Of a stretch of DNA of 46,159 bases, positions 16,522 through 25,969 are shown piece after piece. The position numbers were made by a program, and so were the translations under genes. How positions within the stretch are numbered: the stretch's first letter is position 1; each line of letters opens with the position of its first letter. Location of the stretch: contig JAPKZQ010000041.1 of assembly GCA_026393675.1 (NCBI GenBank), positions 1-46,159 of the forward strand, read 5' to 3'. This DNA comes from Acidobacteriota bacterium. GTDB lineage: Bacteria; Acidobacteriota; Vicinamibacteria; Vicinamibacterales; JAKQTR01. The notes below the pieces were generated by a model. It was not told the DNA's origin. It saw only the letters and a program-made list of their open reading frames with translations, and did no database searches.

Positions 16522-17522
16522 GCAACGGGCACGCCGAGACCGATCGCACGGTTGTGGCCATCCTGGGGCCGACTGCCAGCGGCAAGAGCGCGCTCGGCCT
16601 CGCTCTGGCAAAACGGTTTGGCGGCGAGATCATCAGTTGCGACTCGACAGCCGTGTACAAGGGCTTCGATATCGGAACCGACAAGGTGCCGCTCGCCGAG
16701 CAACAAGGCGTCCCTCACCACCTCGTCGATCTGGTCGACCCCGGCTGTGAGTACACGGCCGCCGACTATGCCCGCGACGCGATGCGGGTGATCGTCGACA
16801 TCAGGCGGCGTGGCAGGCTTCCCATCCTGGTCGGCGGCACGGGCTTCTATTACCGCGCGCTCGTTCGTGGGCTCTTTCCCGGTCCCGCGCGCGATCCCGC
16901 GATCCGGAGCAGACTCGAGCGCATCGCGGCGCTGCGCGGTGTCGAGCGCCTCCATCGCTGGCTGGCGCGTGTCGATCCGCCATCCGCCAGGCGCATCCAG
17001 TCGCGCGACCTGGTCCGCATCGTGCGCGCCCTCGAGGTGTACGTGAAGAGCGGCATTCCGCTGACGCAGCATTTCGCCAAGACGCGCGCACCGCTCGACG
17101 GCTGGTCGGTCATCGGCTTGGCGGTGTCGCCGCCGTGGGCCGAAATCACGGACCGAATTGCGCGGCGCGTGGACATCCAGTTTGCGCGCGGCATTGTCGG
17201 CGAAGTGCGGCAGGCGCTCGCGAGCGGCGTGCCGGCAACATCGCGCCCGTTCACCGGATACGTCTATCGTCGGGTGCTCGAGCACGTGCGCGGTGAGCGT
17301 GACGAGGCCGCGACCCGCGCGTTGATCGTGATCGAGAACCGTCACTACGCGCGCCGACAGTTGATCTGGTTCCGTAAAGAGCCTAATCTAGTCTGGATTC
17401 ACAGGGCTGGTGAACGAGACGAGACGATCGACGACGCCGGGCGCGCGGTTGGTGCGCGACTCGGTCCGATCTCGGCATCCGGTCCCTTTGCGGAGAATGC
17501 CACGCATGGCCCAGATTTCTGA
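16518..17522 (+). CDS. miaA: tRNA dimethylallyltransferase MiaA
   Basis: 334 residues. P-loop GPTASGKS at residues 17-24, then SCDSTAVYKGFDIGTDK, HHLVDLVDPG, ILVGGTGFYYRALVRG and the C-terminal ENRHYARRQLIWFR motif are all diagnostic. It adds the dimethylallyl group to A37 of tRNAs that read UNN codons. The GTG start at 16518 overlaps the preceding small frame. Its 3' end overlaps hfq by 17 bp, so miaA-hfq is a translationally coupled pair, as in many proteobacteria. Confidence 0.95.
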   Translation: MSNGHAETDRTVVAILGPTASGKSALGLALAKRFGGEIISCDSTAVYKGFDIGTDKVPLAEQQGVPHHLVDLVDPGCEYTAADYARDAMRVIVDIRRRGRLPILVGGTGFYYRALVRGLFPGPARDPAIRSRLERIAALRGVERLHRWLARVDPPSARRIQSRDLVRIVRALEVYVKSGIPLTQHFAKTRAPLDGWSVIGLAVSPPWAEITDRIARRVDIQFARGIVGEVRQALASGVPATSRPFTGYVYRRVLEHVRGERDEAATRALIVIENRHYARRQLIWFRKEPNLVWIHRAGERDETIDDAGRAVGARLGPISASGPFAENATHGPDF

Positions 17523-17766
17523 GACGAGAGCGCCGGCGGCCCCTGATGTCCAGGACGGCTTCCTCAACATCGCCCGGCGCAGTCGCGCCACGGTGCGGTT
17601 TCTCCTGATGGACGGCACCGAATTCGAGGCGCGCGTCAAGACCTTCGATCGATTCGCCGTGATCGTCGAACATGACGGCACCGACACCATGGTCTTCAAG
17701 CATGCCATCGCGTCGATTCGCGCACCGCGCGCGACCAACACGTCCGACTCCGCAGACCAGGGCTGA
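17506..17766 (+). CDS. hfq: RNA chaperone Hfq
   Basis: 86 residues with the Sm fold: VQDGFLN at the start of the core helix, [20 protein letters not shown] as Sm1, and VFKHAIASI as the Sm2 motif, where Phe replaces the usual Tyr of YKHA. The proximal-face residues Gln (in VQDGFLN), Lys and His are present. It should form the hexamer that pairs small RNAs with mRNAs. The C-terminal tail is short and polar. It overlaps the end of miaA, which supports the assignment. Confidence 0.9.
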   Translation: MAQISETRAPAAPDVQDGFLNIARRSRATVRFLLMDGTEFEARVKTFDRFAVIVEHDGTDTMVFKHAIASIRAPRATNTSDSADQG

Positions 17767-17809
17767 TCGCGCCGCCCTCTCGGGCCCGCCAACTGCATCG
17801 GACAGACCC

Positions 17810-19000
17810 ATGCCGCTCCAGCCGTTCCGTCGAGTCTTTGTCATCGTCATCGACAGCGTCGGTGTCGGCGAACTGCCGGATGCCGCCGTCTACGGAGACG
17901 AGGGCAGCAATACGCTGGGGCACATCGCGGAACGCCATCTGCTCCGCATCCCGCACCTTAATGCCCTCGGCATCTCGTGCATCCTGCCGCTTGCCGGCCA
18001 GGTTCCGCCCGTGTCGCCCGGGGCGGCGTACGGCCGCATGGCCGAGCGCTCGCCGGGCAAGGATTCGGTGACCGGCCATTGGGAACTGATGGGCATCGTG
18101 CTCGATCGCGCGTTCCCGACGTTTCCGCACGGCTTCCCGGTCGACGCGATCCGCGAGTATGAGCGGCGCATCGGTCGCACGACCATTGGCAACACCGTCG
18201 CGTCAGGAACGCAGATCATCGATGAGTTGGGTCCTGAGCACATGCGGACCGGTCAGCCGATCGTCTATACCTCCGCCGACAGCGTGTTTCAGATTGCGGC
18301 ACACGAGGACGTGATCCCGGTGCCGGAGCTGTACCGAATCTGCGAGATCGCCTACCAGATGTTTGGCGTTGGCATGGGCGTCGGTCGGGTGATTGCCAGG
18401 CCATTCGTCGGCCAGCCCGGCAGGTTCAAGCGAACCTCGAACAGGCACGACTACGCGCTTCCGCCGTTCGAACCCACGTTGCTCGATCGGCTGACGACGA
18501 AGGGGGTGCCCGTGATCGCGATCGGCAAGATCCGCGACCTGTTTGCCGGGCACGGGATTGGCGAGGCCGTTCATACGACGTCGGACTCGGACGGAATGGA
18601 CGCCATCGATCGCGCGATCGCATCCGCGCCAGACGGTTTCATCTTCGCCAACCTCGTGGACTTCGACACCCTGTACGGTCATCGCAACGACGTGGCAGGC
18701 TATGCGGCGAATCTCGAGCGGTTCGACGTGCGTCTGGGCGCGCTGCTTCCGCGTCTCCGGACCGATGACTTGCTGATTCTCACGGCGGACCACGGTAACG
18801 ATCCCACCACAGCGAGCACCGATCACGCCCGTGAGTACGTGCCGCTGCTTGCGCAGGGCGCGCATGTCGACGCAGGTGTCGACCTCGGCACCCGTGAGAC
18901 GTTTGCCGATCTCGGCCAGACGCTGGCGGAACTCTTCGGTGTCGGGCCGTTGCGCCATGGGCGCAGTTTCCTGCGCGAGATCGTCAGGCAGGACGCGTAG
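17810..19000 (+). CDS. deoB: phosphopentomutase DeoB
   Basis: 396 residues of the alkaline-phosphatase-like metalloenzyme family. Metal-binding and catalytic motifs are [12 protein letters not shown] near the start, [13 protein letters not shown] (the Thr that becomes phosphorylated lies near residue 88), [13 protein letters not shown] and [11 protein letters not shown]. It interconverts ribose or deoxyribose 1-phosphate and 5-phosphate in nucleoside salvage. It begins at ATG 17810, 43 bp after hfq, and ends 16 bp before the dGTPase-like gene, another nucleotide-pool enzyme. Confidence 0.95.
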   Translation: MPLQPFRRVFVIVIDSVGVGELPDAAVYGDEGSNTLGHIAERHLLRIPHLNALGISCILPLAGQVPPVSPGAAYGRMAERSPGKDSVTGHWELMGIVLDRAFPTFPHGFPVDAIREYERRIGRTTIGNTVASGTQIIDELGPEHMRTGQPIVYTSADSVFQIAAHEDVIPVPELYRICEIAYQMFGVGMGVGRVIARPFVGQPGRFKRTSNRHDYALPPFEPTLLDRLTTKGVPVIAIGKIRDLFAGHGIGEAVHTTSDSDGMDAIDRAIASAPDGFIFANLVDFDTLYGHRNDVAGYAANLERFDVRLGALLPRLRTDDLLILTADHGNDPTTASTDHAREYVPLLAQGAHVDAGVDLGTRETFADLGQTLAELFGVGPLRHGRSFLREIVRQDA

Positions 19001-19016
19001 CGATAGGAGACGGCTT

Positions 19017-20084
19017 GTGCCGACGATCCGCGAAGTCCTCGAGCAACGCGAAGAGCGCATGCTGGCCCCGCAGGCGACCCGGAGCGCGGCCAGCCGGGGT
19101 CGGTTGCGGCCGGAACCAGAAGATGACATCCGTCCCGCCTTCCAGCGCGATCGGGATCGCATTCTCCACTGCAAGGCGTTTCGCCGGCTCAAGCACAAAA
19201 CCCAGGTCTTCTTCGCTCCGACAGGCGATCACTACCGGACCCGGCTTACGCATACCCTCGAGGTCTCGCAGATTGCGCGGACCATCGCCAAAGCGCTGGC
19301 CCTCCACGAAGAACTGACCGAGGCCATTGCGCTCGGCCACGACCTGGGCCACACGCCCTTTGGCCACCAGGGGGAGCAGGTGCTGGCGGACCTCGTACCG
19401 GGTGGCTTTGAGCACTACCATCAGAGCCTGCGCATCGTGGATGTGCTCGAGCGGGATGGTGCCGGGTTGAATCTGACCGTCGAGGTGCGGGACGGTATCT
19501 CCAACCATTCGAAGGGTAAACGCGGCGCACCGATCGGCCCGGACGTGTCGGCTCAAGCGATGACGATCGAGGGGCAGATTGCGCGCGTCTCGGATCTGAT
19601 CGCCTACGTCAATCACGACATTGACGATGCCGTTCGGGCCGGCATCCTGGGATACGACGCGCTTCCGGCCGGGCCGGTGGAGGTGCTGGGCCTGACGCAT
19701 TCGCGGCGAATCGGGCGGCTGGTCGCAGACGTGGTGACCACGACGCTCGAAGGCGGCTTGTCAGGCATCAGGATGACCGAGCCGGTCCTCCAGGCGCTGC
19801 TCGAACTCCGGAGCTTCCTGTTTGCCAGCGTGTACGAGAACCAGTTATCGACCGCCGAGTTCAAGAAGGCGGCTGGCATTCTCGGCGGCCTGTGGGAGAA
19901 GGTCCGGGAGCAGCCCGAGCGGTTCCTCGATCGTCGGACGCTCGACGGCGAGGGGCTCGATGCCGCCGCGAGGGACTTCCTGGCCGGCATGACCGATCGA
20001 TACGCCGTCGCCCTCTACGAGCACCTTTTCATCCCCAAGCCGTGGGTCGAACTGGCCGGCCGCTGGGACGGTCGGGTGGAATAG
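19017..20084 (+). CDS. dgt: dGTP triphosphohydrolase-like protein
   Basis: 355 residues of the HD superfamily. The metal site is shown by RTRLTHTLEVSQIARTIAK and LGHDLGHTPFGHQGE (about residues 105-120). DDIRPAFQRDRDRILHCKAF is typical of the shorter dGTPase-like family. It hydrolyses dNTPs to the nucleoside and tripolyphosphate; the exact nucleotide preference is not visible. The GTG start follows TAGGAGA. The stop lies within a perfect 17-bp tandem duplication that abuts the next promoter. Confidence 0.92.
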   Translation: MPTIREVLEQREERMLAPQATRSAASRGRLRPEPEDDIRPAFQRDRDRILHCKAFRRLKHKTQVFFAPTGDHYRTRLTHTLEVSQIARTIAKALALHEELTEAIALGHDLGHTPFGHQGEQVLADLVPGGFEHYHQSLRIVDVLERDGAGLNLTVEVRDGISNHSKGKRGAPIGPDVSAQAMTIEGQIARVSDLIAYVNHDIDDAVRAGILGYDALPAGPVEVLGLTHSRRIGRLVADVVTTTLEGGLSGIRMTEPVLQALLELRSFLFASVYENQLSTAEFKKAAGILGGLWEKVREQPERFLDRRTLDGEGLDAAARDFLAGMTDRYAVALYEHLFIPKPWVELAGRWDGRVE

Positions 20085-20104
20085 GCTGTCGGGTGGAATA
20101 GGCT
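20071..20104 (+). repeat. perfect 17-bp tandem duplication
   Basis: GTCGGGTGGAATAGGCT occurs twice in a row (20071-20087, 20088-20104). The first copy contains the TAG stop of dgt. The second overlaps the -35 box of the next promoter by two bases. Confidence 0.95.
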
Positions 20105-20131
20105 GACTGCGGGCGGGGCACATGGTATAAT
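20103..20131 (+). promoter_or_regulatory. promoter of the yceD-rpmF-plsX-fab block
   Basis: CTGACT (20103-20108), a 17-bp spacer and a perfect TATAAT (20126-20131) lie 34 bp before the yceD ATG. It is the best sigma70-type promoter among the core genes here and likely drives ribosomal protein L32 with fatty-acid genes. Confidence 0.7.
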
Positions 20132-20165
20132 CAAAAGTCTGTGCATATCCCGGAAGTCGCGACAG

Positions 20166-20696
20166 ATGAGTGACTTGCTGCTGGATGTCAGCCAGATGCG
20201 TGAGGCGCATGCTCGCGTTGAGCGGACCGTATCCGCCGACGCGCTGGCCAACGACACTGGCGTGTTCGGCGTGGACGGGCCGGTGCGTCTGGCTGTCGCG
20301 ATCCAGAAGGATCGCCAGCAGTTCCGGCTGATAGGCAAAGTGCAGGCGACGCTCGAACTCGAGTGCAGCCGGTGCCTGGTCGGGTTCGAGATGCCGGTCG
20401 ACGTGGCGTTCGACGTGCTCTATCTGCCCCATTCCGATGCCAAAGCGGATGGGGAAGTGGAAATCGAAGACGACGACCTGTCAACCGCGTATTACCGCGA
20501 TCAGGTCATCGACCTCGGCCAGTTGGTGATGGAGCAGTTCTTCATGGTTGTCCCCATGAAGCCGCTCTGCCGCGAGACCTGCCGGGGACTCTGCTCGATG
20601 TGCGGCACGAACCTGAACACCGGCTCGTGCTCGTGCACGGCCCGATGGGAGGACCCGCGGTTGGCGGTTCTCCGGGAGATCAAGAAGGATACGTAG
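20166..20696 (+). CDS. yceD: YceD/DUF177 family protein
   Basis: 176 residues. Conserved Cys pairs occur in LELECSRCLVGFEMPVDV (about residues 62-79) and near the C-terminus in CRETCRGLCSMCGTNLN, a zinc-ribbon-like arrangement. DUF177 genes almost always precede rpmF, as here, and the protein is linked to 23S rRNA accumulation and ribosome assembly. The stop is 2 bp before the rpmF start. Confidence 0.92.
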   Translation: MSDLLLDVSQMREAHARVERTVSADALANDTGVFGVDGPVRLAVAIQKDRQQFRLIGKVQATLELECSRCLVGFEMPVDVAFDVLYLPHSDAKADGEVEIEDDDLSTAYYRDQVIDLGQLVMEQFFMVVPMKPLCRETCRGLCSMCGTNLNTGSCSCTARWEDPRLAVLREIKKDT

Positions 20697-20698
20697 TC

Positions 20699-20881
20699 AT
20701 GCCGAATCCAAAACGACGACATTCCAAGCAGCGGACCGCCAAGCGGCGCACGCACGACGCGCTCAAGCCCATCTCGCTCGGCCAGTGTCCACAGTGCCAC
20801 GAAGCGAAGGCCCCTCATACGATCTGCGCCCATTGCGGATACTACCGCGGGCGGCAGGTTCGCGAGGTTGAAGAGACCTAG
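20699..20881 (+). CDS. rpmF: 50S ribosomal protein L32
   Basis: 60 residues. The N-terminus MPNPKRRHSKQRTAKRRTHD and a zinc ribbon CPQCHEAKAPHTICAHCGYY with four Cys make it the zinc-binding (C+) form of L32. It lies between yceD and plsX, the classic arrangement that ties ribosome output to lipid synthesis. Confidence 0.97.
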   Translation: MPNPKRRHSKQRTAKRRTHDALKPISLGQCPQCHEAKAPHTICAHCGYYRGRQVREVEET

Positions 20882-20886
20882 CCCAC

Positions 20887-21891
20887 ATGCGGGTTGCCGT
20901 CGACGCCATGGGGGGCGACCGCGCTCCCCGCGTGGTCGTGGAGGGGGCAGTGGCCGCCGTCCGGTCAACCGGAGTTGGCGTGACGCTGGTCGGTCCTCCT
21001 GAGTTGCTGCGCGCGGAACTGGACCGCGTGCCAGACTCCGCGGCGCTCGACATCACGATCGCGCCGGCGGCCGACGTGGTCGGCATGGGCGAGACGCCCG
21101 CCAGAGCGCTCCGGCGCAAACCTCAGGCTTCAATCAAGGTCGCGGCGGAATTGGTAGCCAACGGTGAGGCCGCCGCGCTCTTCAGCGCGGGCAACACCGG
21201 CGCGACCGTGCTCGCCGCCTATACCGCGCTGGGACTGCTGGAGGGGGCCGAACGTCCGGCTCTGGCCGCCACAGTGCCGACCCAGTCGGGGGCGGCCATT
21301 CTGCTCGACGTCGGGGCCAATGCGAACTGCCGGCCGCGCCACCTGCTCACCTTCGGCATCATGGGCGCCGTGTTCGCCCGCGTGAGTCTTGGAACCGGCG
21401 AACCGCGGGTCGGGCTGTTATCGATTGGCGAGGAAGAAACCAAAGGCAATGCGCTCACCCGTGACGCGCACGCGCTCCTGAAGAGCAGCCGCCTCCAGTT
21501 CATTGGCAATGTCGAGGCGAGGGACGTGTACTCCGGGGCCGCCGACGTCGTCGTCTGCGATGGCTTCACCGGCAATGTGGTGCTCAAGGTGAGTGAGGGC
21601 GTCGTCGAGATGATCGACGCCGTCTGGCGGCAGGTCGCGTTGTCTGATCGCGGGACGGCAGGGCAATCGGCGGCTGTCGAGGCCTTCGAGCGATTCCGGA
21701 CGCGCGTCGACTACTCCGAGTACGGCGGTGCGCCGCTGCTTGGTGTCGCGGGCGTGTGCATCGTGGGCCACGGCCGGTCGTCGGAGAAGGCCGTGCGCAA
21801 TGCGATTGTCATGGCCCATCGGTTCGCGACCGAGGGCCTGGTCCCGCGGATCCAGCAGGAATTATCGTTATTGCAGGGGATGGCATCGTGA
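20887..21891 (+). CDS. plsX: phosphate acyltransferase PlsX
   Basis: 334 residues. MRVAVDAMGGDRAPRVVVEG at the start, FSAGNTGATVLAAYTALG and the C-terminal GGAPLLGVAGVCIVGHGRSS are PlsX signatures. It transfers the acyl chain from acyl-ACP to phosphate, giving acyl-phosphate for membrane lipid synthesis. The stop overlaps the fabD GTG (GTGA). fabH, which often follows plsX, is missing here. Confidence 0.96.
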   Translation: MRVAVDAMGGDRAPRVVVEGAVAAVRSTGVGVTLVGPPELLRAELDRVPDSAALDITIAPAADVVGMGETPARALRRKPQASIKVAAELVANGEAAALFSAGNTGATVLAAYTALGLLEGAERPALAATVPTQSGAAILLDVGANANCRPRHLLTFGIMGAVFARVSLGTGEPRVGLLSIGEEETKGNALTRDAHALLKSSRLQFIGNVEARDVYSGAADVVVCDGFTGNVVLKVSEGVVEMIDAVWRQVALSDRGTAGQSAAVEAFERFRTRVDYSEYGGAPLLGVAGVCIVGHGRSSEKAVRNAIVMAHRFATEGLVPRIQQELSLLQGMAS

Positions 21892-22817
21892 TCGCATTCT
21901 TGTTTCCGGGACAGGGGTCGCAGAAAGTCGGGATGGGGCGCGCGTTTGCCGACGCCTTTCCCGTGTGCCGGGACGCGATGGCGGAGGCCGATGCGGCGCT
22001 TGGTGACGATCTGAGCGGACTGTGCTACAACGGCCCCGAAGACAAGCTGGTGCTCACGGAGAATACGCAGCCTGCGATCCTGGCCGTGAGCGTGGCGCTT
22101 GGTCGCCTGCTCGTGTCGAAAGGCGTGCGGCCAGCGTTTGTTGCCGGGCATAGTCTCGGCGAGTACTCCGCGCACGTGGCGGCCGGGACGATCACGTTTG
22201 GCGATGCGCTGAGAATTGTGAGACGCCGGGGGCGCTACATGCAGGAGGCCGTTCCGGTCGGACAGGGGGCCATGGCGGCCATTCTGGGCCTCGACGCGGA
22301 CAAGGTCGTCGCCGCCTGCGCCGATGCGGCGCAGGGCGATGTGGTGAGCGCGGCGAATCTGAATGCACCCGGGCAGGTGGTCATCGCCGGGTCGAAGGAC
22401 GCAGTCGCGCGGGCCATTGTGCAGGCGAAGGCTCGAGGAGCCAGGCGCGCGATTCCGCTCCCTGTGAGCGCCCCGTTCCACTGCGCGCTCATGAAGCCGG
22501 CCGAAGAGCGGCTCGCGCCCGAACTTCGGGGGTTGGCCGCGGCTGATCCCGTCGTGCCCGTGGTGGCCAACGTCGACGCCGAGCCCAAGCGCGATGCCCG
22601 GTCGGCTATCGAGGCGCTGGTTGCCCAGGTGTCGTCGCCGGTTCGTTGGGAACAGGTGATGCAACGGCTTGCATCCGAAGGCATCCGCAAGTATGTTGAA
22701 GTGGGCCCGGGGACGGTGCTGACCGGGCTTGGCCGCAAAATTCTCAAGGACGCAGCCTTTCTGACGATCGAGGAGCCGGCAGACCTCGACGCCGTGGTGG
22801 CGGCCCTGTTGCTGTAA
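21888..22817 (+). CDS. fabD: malonyl-CoA:ACP transacylase FabD
   Basis: 309 residues. FLFPGQGSQKVGMGRAFADA opens the protein, GHSLGEYSA carries the active Ser (about residue 92) and VSAPFHCALMKPAEE the catalytic His. It loads malonyl groups onto ACP. The GTG start is coupled to plsX. The TAA stop lies in the first unit of a two-copy direct repeat that fills the gap to fabG. Confidence 0.95.
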   Translation: MIAFLFPGQGSQKVGMGRAFADAFPVCRDAMAEADAALGDDLSGLCYNGPEDKLVLTENTQPAILAVSVALGRLLVSKGVRPAFVAGHSLGEYSAHVAAGTITFGDALRIVRRRGRYMQEAVPVGQGAMAAILGLDADKVVAACADAAQGDVVSAANLNAPGQVVIAGSKDAVARAIVQAKARGARRAIPLPVSAPFHCALMKPAEERLAPELRGLAAADPVVPVVANVDAEPKRDARSAIEALVAQVSSPVRWEQVMQRLASEGIRKYVEVGPGTVLTGLGRKILKDAAFLTIEEPADLDAVVAALLL

Positions 22818-22918
22818 GTCCTGAGCGAACGAGCGTGGCACGCAAGGCGAGTGAGTCGAAGGATCGTAAGCCCTGAGCCCACGCGGCTGGCTGGCGATGC
22901 GCGTGAGTCGAAGGGGAG
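22814..22918 (+). repeat. two-copy direct repeat between fabD and fabG
   Basis: Two diverged units of about 52 bp start GTAAGTCCTGAGC (22814) and GTAAGCCCTGAGC (22866), and each ends in GTGAGTCGAAGG. The middles differ. CCCTGAGC...GAGTCGAAGG segments look like a dispersed intergenic repeat rather than a regulatory site. Confidence 0.65.
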
Positions 22919-22930
22919 TCGGATGCAACG

Positions 22931-23668
22931 ATGGTTGATTTGACAGGGAAAGTCGCGGTCGTGACCGGTGGGGCCAGAGGGATTGGCCAGACGATCGCTG
23001 CCGAGTTGGCGCGATGCGGGGCCAGCGTGGTCGCGGCCGACGTGCTGGCGGCGGTCGGATCCGGGACGGCAGCGACCGGTGACGGGCGTGCCATCGAGAC
23101 GGCCGTGATGGACGTGACCGACGCCAAGGGGGTCGAGGCGACGATCGCCGATATCATCGCCCGCCACGGGCGCATCGACATCCTGGTGAACAACGCCGGC
23201 ATCACCCGCGACCAGTTGCTGATGCGCATGAAGCGGGAAGACTGGGACCGCGTGCTCAACGTGAACCTGACGGGCACCTTCATCTGTGCACAGGCGGTGT
23301 TGCGGCCGATGATGAAGCAGCGCGTCGGCCGGATCATCAGCATCAGCTCGGTGGTCGGCCAGATGGGCAACGCCGGGCAGTCGAACTATGCGGCGTCGAA
23401 GGCCGGGTTGATTGGATTCAGCAAGTCGCTCGCTCGCGAGGTGGCATCGCGCAACATCACGGTCAACGTGGTGGCGCCTGGGCTCATCGATACCGATATG
23501 ACGCGCGCGCTTCCGCCCGAGACGCAGAACGAGTGGCTGAGCAAGGTGCCCCTCGGGCGCTTCGGCAGCCCGGAGGATATCGCGTCGGCCGTCTGTTTCC
23601 TGGCCTCGAACGAGGCTTCGTACATCACGGGGCAGGTCCTTGCCGTCAACGGCGGGATGTATACGTAG
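22931..23668 (+). CDS. fabG: 3-oxoacyl-ACP reductase FabG
   Basis: 245 residues of the short-chain dehydrogenase family. NADPH-binding [15 protein letters not shown] (about residues 12-26), NNAGIT (about 88-93), the active site [21 protein letters not shown] with Tyr and Lys of YxxxK, and the C-terminal [14 protein letters not shown] are all present. It reduces 3-oxoacyl-ACP in chain elongation. Its stop is 8 bp before the acpP start. Confidence 0.95.
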   Translation: MVDLTGKVAVVTGGARGIGQTIAAELARCGASVVAADVLAAVGSGTAATGDGRAIETAVMDVTDAKGVEATIADIIARHGRIDILVNNAGITRDQLLMRMKREDWDRVLNVNLTGTFICAQAVLRPMMKQRVGRIISISSVVGQMGNAGQSNYAASKAGLIGFSKSLAREVASRNITVNVVAPGLIDTDMTRALPPETQNEWLSKVPLGRFGSPEDIASAVCFLASNEASYITGQVLAVNGGMYT

Positions 23669-23676
23669 GAGGATGC

Positions 23677-23919
23677 ATGTCTGCGGTTGCTGACAAGGTC
23701 AAGAAGATCATTGTGGACCAGCTGGGCGTCGACGAAGAGGAAGTGACGCAGGATGCGTCGTTCGTGGACGACCTCGGCGCGGACTCGCTCGACACGGTCG
23801 AGCTGGTGATGGCGTTCGAAGAGGAGTTCGGGATCGAGATCCCGGATGAGGACGCCGAGAAGATCACCCGCGTGAAGGAAGCCATCGAGTACATCGAAGC
23901 CCACTCGAAAAAGAAGTAG
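23677..23919 (+). CDS. acpP: acyl carrier protein
   Basis: 80 residues, strongly acidic. [20 protein letters not shown] carries the Ser that receives phosphopantetheine. [20 protein letters not shown] follows as expected. The ATG at 23677 follows AGGAGG. The fabG-acpP-fabF order is the common one. Confidence 0.97.
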   Translation: MSAVADKVKKIIVDQLGVDEEEVTQDASFVDDLGADSLDTVELVMAFEEEFGIEIPDEDAEKITRVKEAIEYIEAHSKKK

Positions 23920-23943
23920 TCGGGCATCCCGACGGAGGCTCAG

Positions 23944-25185
23944 GTGAACAGGCGCGTTGTTGTGACGGGCGTCGGGTTGGTGTCGCCGCTTGGCGTCGGC
24001 ACCGAGGCGACATGGGAGGGCCTCTGTGCGGGCCGCAGTGGTGCGGGCCGCATCACGAAGTTCGACCCCTCGGCGTTCGCCGCGCAAATCGCCCACGAGG
24101 TCAAGGGTTTCGACCCGTTGCAGTTCATGGAGAAGAAGGACGTCAAGAAGATGGACGTCTTCATCCACTACGCGATTGCCGCGTCCCAATTCGCGGTGAC
24201 CGATGCCGGGCTTGTCATCGGGCCCGAGAACGCGCCGCGTGTCGGCGTGTTCATCGCCTCCGGGATCGGCGGATTCGGGACCATCGAGCGCGAACACAAG
24301 GCGCTGCTCGAAGGCGGGCCGAGGAAGATCTCACCGTTCTTCATTCCTGCGGCCATTATCAACCTGGCGTCCGGCCAGGTCTCGATTCGCCTGGGTGCTA
24401 AGGGGCCGAACCTGGCCAGCTGCACGGCCTGCTCGGCATCCGCGCATGCGGTGGGCGATGCTTACGAAATCATCAAGCGGGGTGCGGCCGACGTGATGAT
24501 CGTTGGCGGCTCCGAGGCGGCGATTACGCCTATGGGGGTCGGGGGATTTGCCGCGATGCGGGCGCTCTCGACGCGCAACGACGAGCCCGAGCGGGCCAGC
24601 CGGCCATTCGACAAGGATCGCGATGGCTTCGTCATGGGCGAAGGATCCGGCGTGCTGGTGGTCGAGGAACTCGAGCACGCGCGCCGTCGCGGCGCGGGCA
24701 TCTACGCCGAGATCGTCGGCTACGGCATGACCGCCGATGCGTTCCACATCACGGCGCCCTCGGAAGACGGTGATGGGGCCGTTCGGGCCATGGACATGGC
24801 GATCAGGTCGGCCGGGGCGATCCCGTCGCAGGTGGACTACATCAACGCGCACGGGACCTCCACGCCCTTCAACGACAAGCTGGAGACGCTGGCCATCAAG
24901 ACGCTCTTCGGTGAACACGCCCGCCGACTGGCCGTATCGTCCACCAAGTCGATGACCGGACATCTGCTCGGCGCCTCTGGCGGTCTCGAAGCCGGCATTC
25001 TGGCGCTGGCCATTCGTCGCCAGACGATGCCTCCGACCATCAACCAGGACACCCCCGATCCCGAGTGCGATCTCGACTACATCCCGTGGAAGGCTCGCAC
25101 CGCACCCATCACGTACGCCTTGTCGAATTCGTTCGGGTTTGGCGGAACCAACGCCGTCATCCTGATGCGCCGCTTCGACGGCTGA
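23944..25185 (+). CDS. fabF: 3-oxoacyl-ACP synthase II FabF
   Basis: 413 residues of the thiolase fold. Active-site Cys in SCTACSASAHAVGDAYE (about residue 163), first His in INAHGTSTPFND, second His in KSMTGHLLGASG, and C-terminal SNSFGFGGTNAVILMR. It condenses malonyl-ACP with acyl-ACP. The start is GTG 23944 with GGAGG upstream. It is the last gene of the lipid block; the etfB start follows after 19 bp. Confidence 0.96.
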   Translation: MNRRVVVTGVGLVSPLGVGTEATWEGLCAGRSGAGRITKFDPSAFAAQIAHEVKGFDPLQFMEKKDVKKMDVFIHYAIAASQFAVTDAGLVIGPENAPRVGVFIASGIGGFGTIEREHKALLEGGPRKISPFFIPAAIINLASGQVSIRLGAKGPNLASCTACSASAHAVGDAYEIIKRGAADVMIVGGSEAAITPMGVGGFAAMRALSTRNDEPERASRPFDKDRDGFVMGEGSGVLVVEELEHARRRGAGIYAEIVGYGMTADAFHITAPSEDGDGAVRAMDMAIRSAGAIPSQVDYINAHGTSTPFNDKLETLAIKTLFGEHARRLAVSSTKSMTGHLLGASGGLEAGILALAIRRQTMPPTINQDTPDPECDLDYIPWKARTAPITYALSNSFGFGGTNAVILMRRFDG

Positions 25186-25204
25186 GGTCCGAGGTCGTAT
25201 CCTC

Positions 25205-25969
25205 ATGAAGATCGCGGTCTGCATCAAACAGGTTCCGGCACGCGACTGGCAGCCGCGCGTCAATGACGATCGCACGTGGGTGCGGGACCAGGACGCGTCG
25301 TTCGAGATGAACGAGGCCGACGCCTACGCGCTCGAAGAAGGCCTGCGCCTCAAAGAGAAACACGGGGGCGAAGTCGTGGTGTGCTCGGCTGGGCCGGCCA
25401 GAGTGGCCCAAGTCCTCCGGGAGGCGCTGGCGCGTGGCGCGGACCGGGCGATTCATGTCGAAGACGATGGCCTCGAAAGAGGCGATGCGTTCGCGGTTGC
25501 GGAGGCGCTGGCCTCGGCGATGCGGGACGAGCAATTCGACCTCGTGCTCACCGGGTTGCAGTCCGACGACCAGGGCTTCGCGCAGACCGGAGTCGTGCTG
25601 GCCGGGACGCTGGGCATCGCGTCGGCGACGATCATCATGGAAGTCGATGTGCAGCCGGGCGCCGTCCGCGTCAAACGGGAACTCGAGGGCGGGTGGTTCC
25701 AGTTCGTCACCCTGCCGCTCCCGGCTGTCCTGACGATTCAGAGCGGCATCAACCAACTGCGGTACGCGACGCTCAAGGGCATCATGGGGGCCAAGAAGAA
25801 GGAGATTCGCAAGGCAGTTCCGCCCGCGGGTCTCGCGTCTCGGCAGCGCATCGTCAGCCTGTATGTGCCGGAGAAGAAGAAGCACACCGAGATGATTGGT
25901 GGCTCAGCTGCCGAGGCGGCCAAGGAACTCGTCCGACGGCTTCGTGACGAGGCTCGGGTGATTTCATGA
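25205..25969 (+). CDS. etfB: electron transfer flavoprotein beta subunit
   Basis: 254 residues. MKIAVCIKQVPARDWQPRVN and MNEADAYALEEGLRLKEK at the start, then VLTGLQSDDQGFAQTGVVLA and the C-terminal LPAVLTIQSGINQLRYATLK are diagnostic for EtfB. It pairs with EtfA to carry electrons from acyl-CoA dehydrogenases. The stop overlaps the etfA ATG (ATGA). Whether it bifurcates electrons cannot be judged here. Confidence 0.95.
   Translation: MKIAVCIKQVPARDWQPRVNDDRTWVRDQDASFEMNEADAYALEEGLRLKEKHGGEVVVCSAGPARVAQVLREALARGADRAIHVEDDGLERGDAFAVAEALASAMRDEQFDLVLTGLQSDDQGFAQTGVVLAGTLGIASATIIMEVDVQPGAVRVKRELEGGWFQFVTLPLPAVLTIQSGINQLRYATLKGIMGAKKKEIRKAVPPAGLASRQRIVSLYVPEKKKHTEMIGGSAAEAAKELVRRLRDEARVIS

Noticed and set aside
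22814-22918. CRISPR array
   Set aside because: Only two diverged units and no cas genes, so it is not an array.
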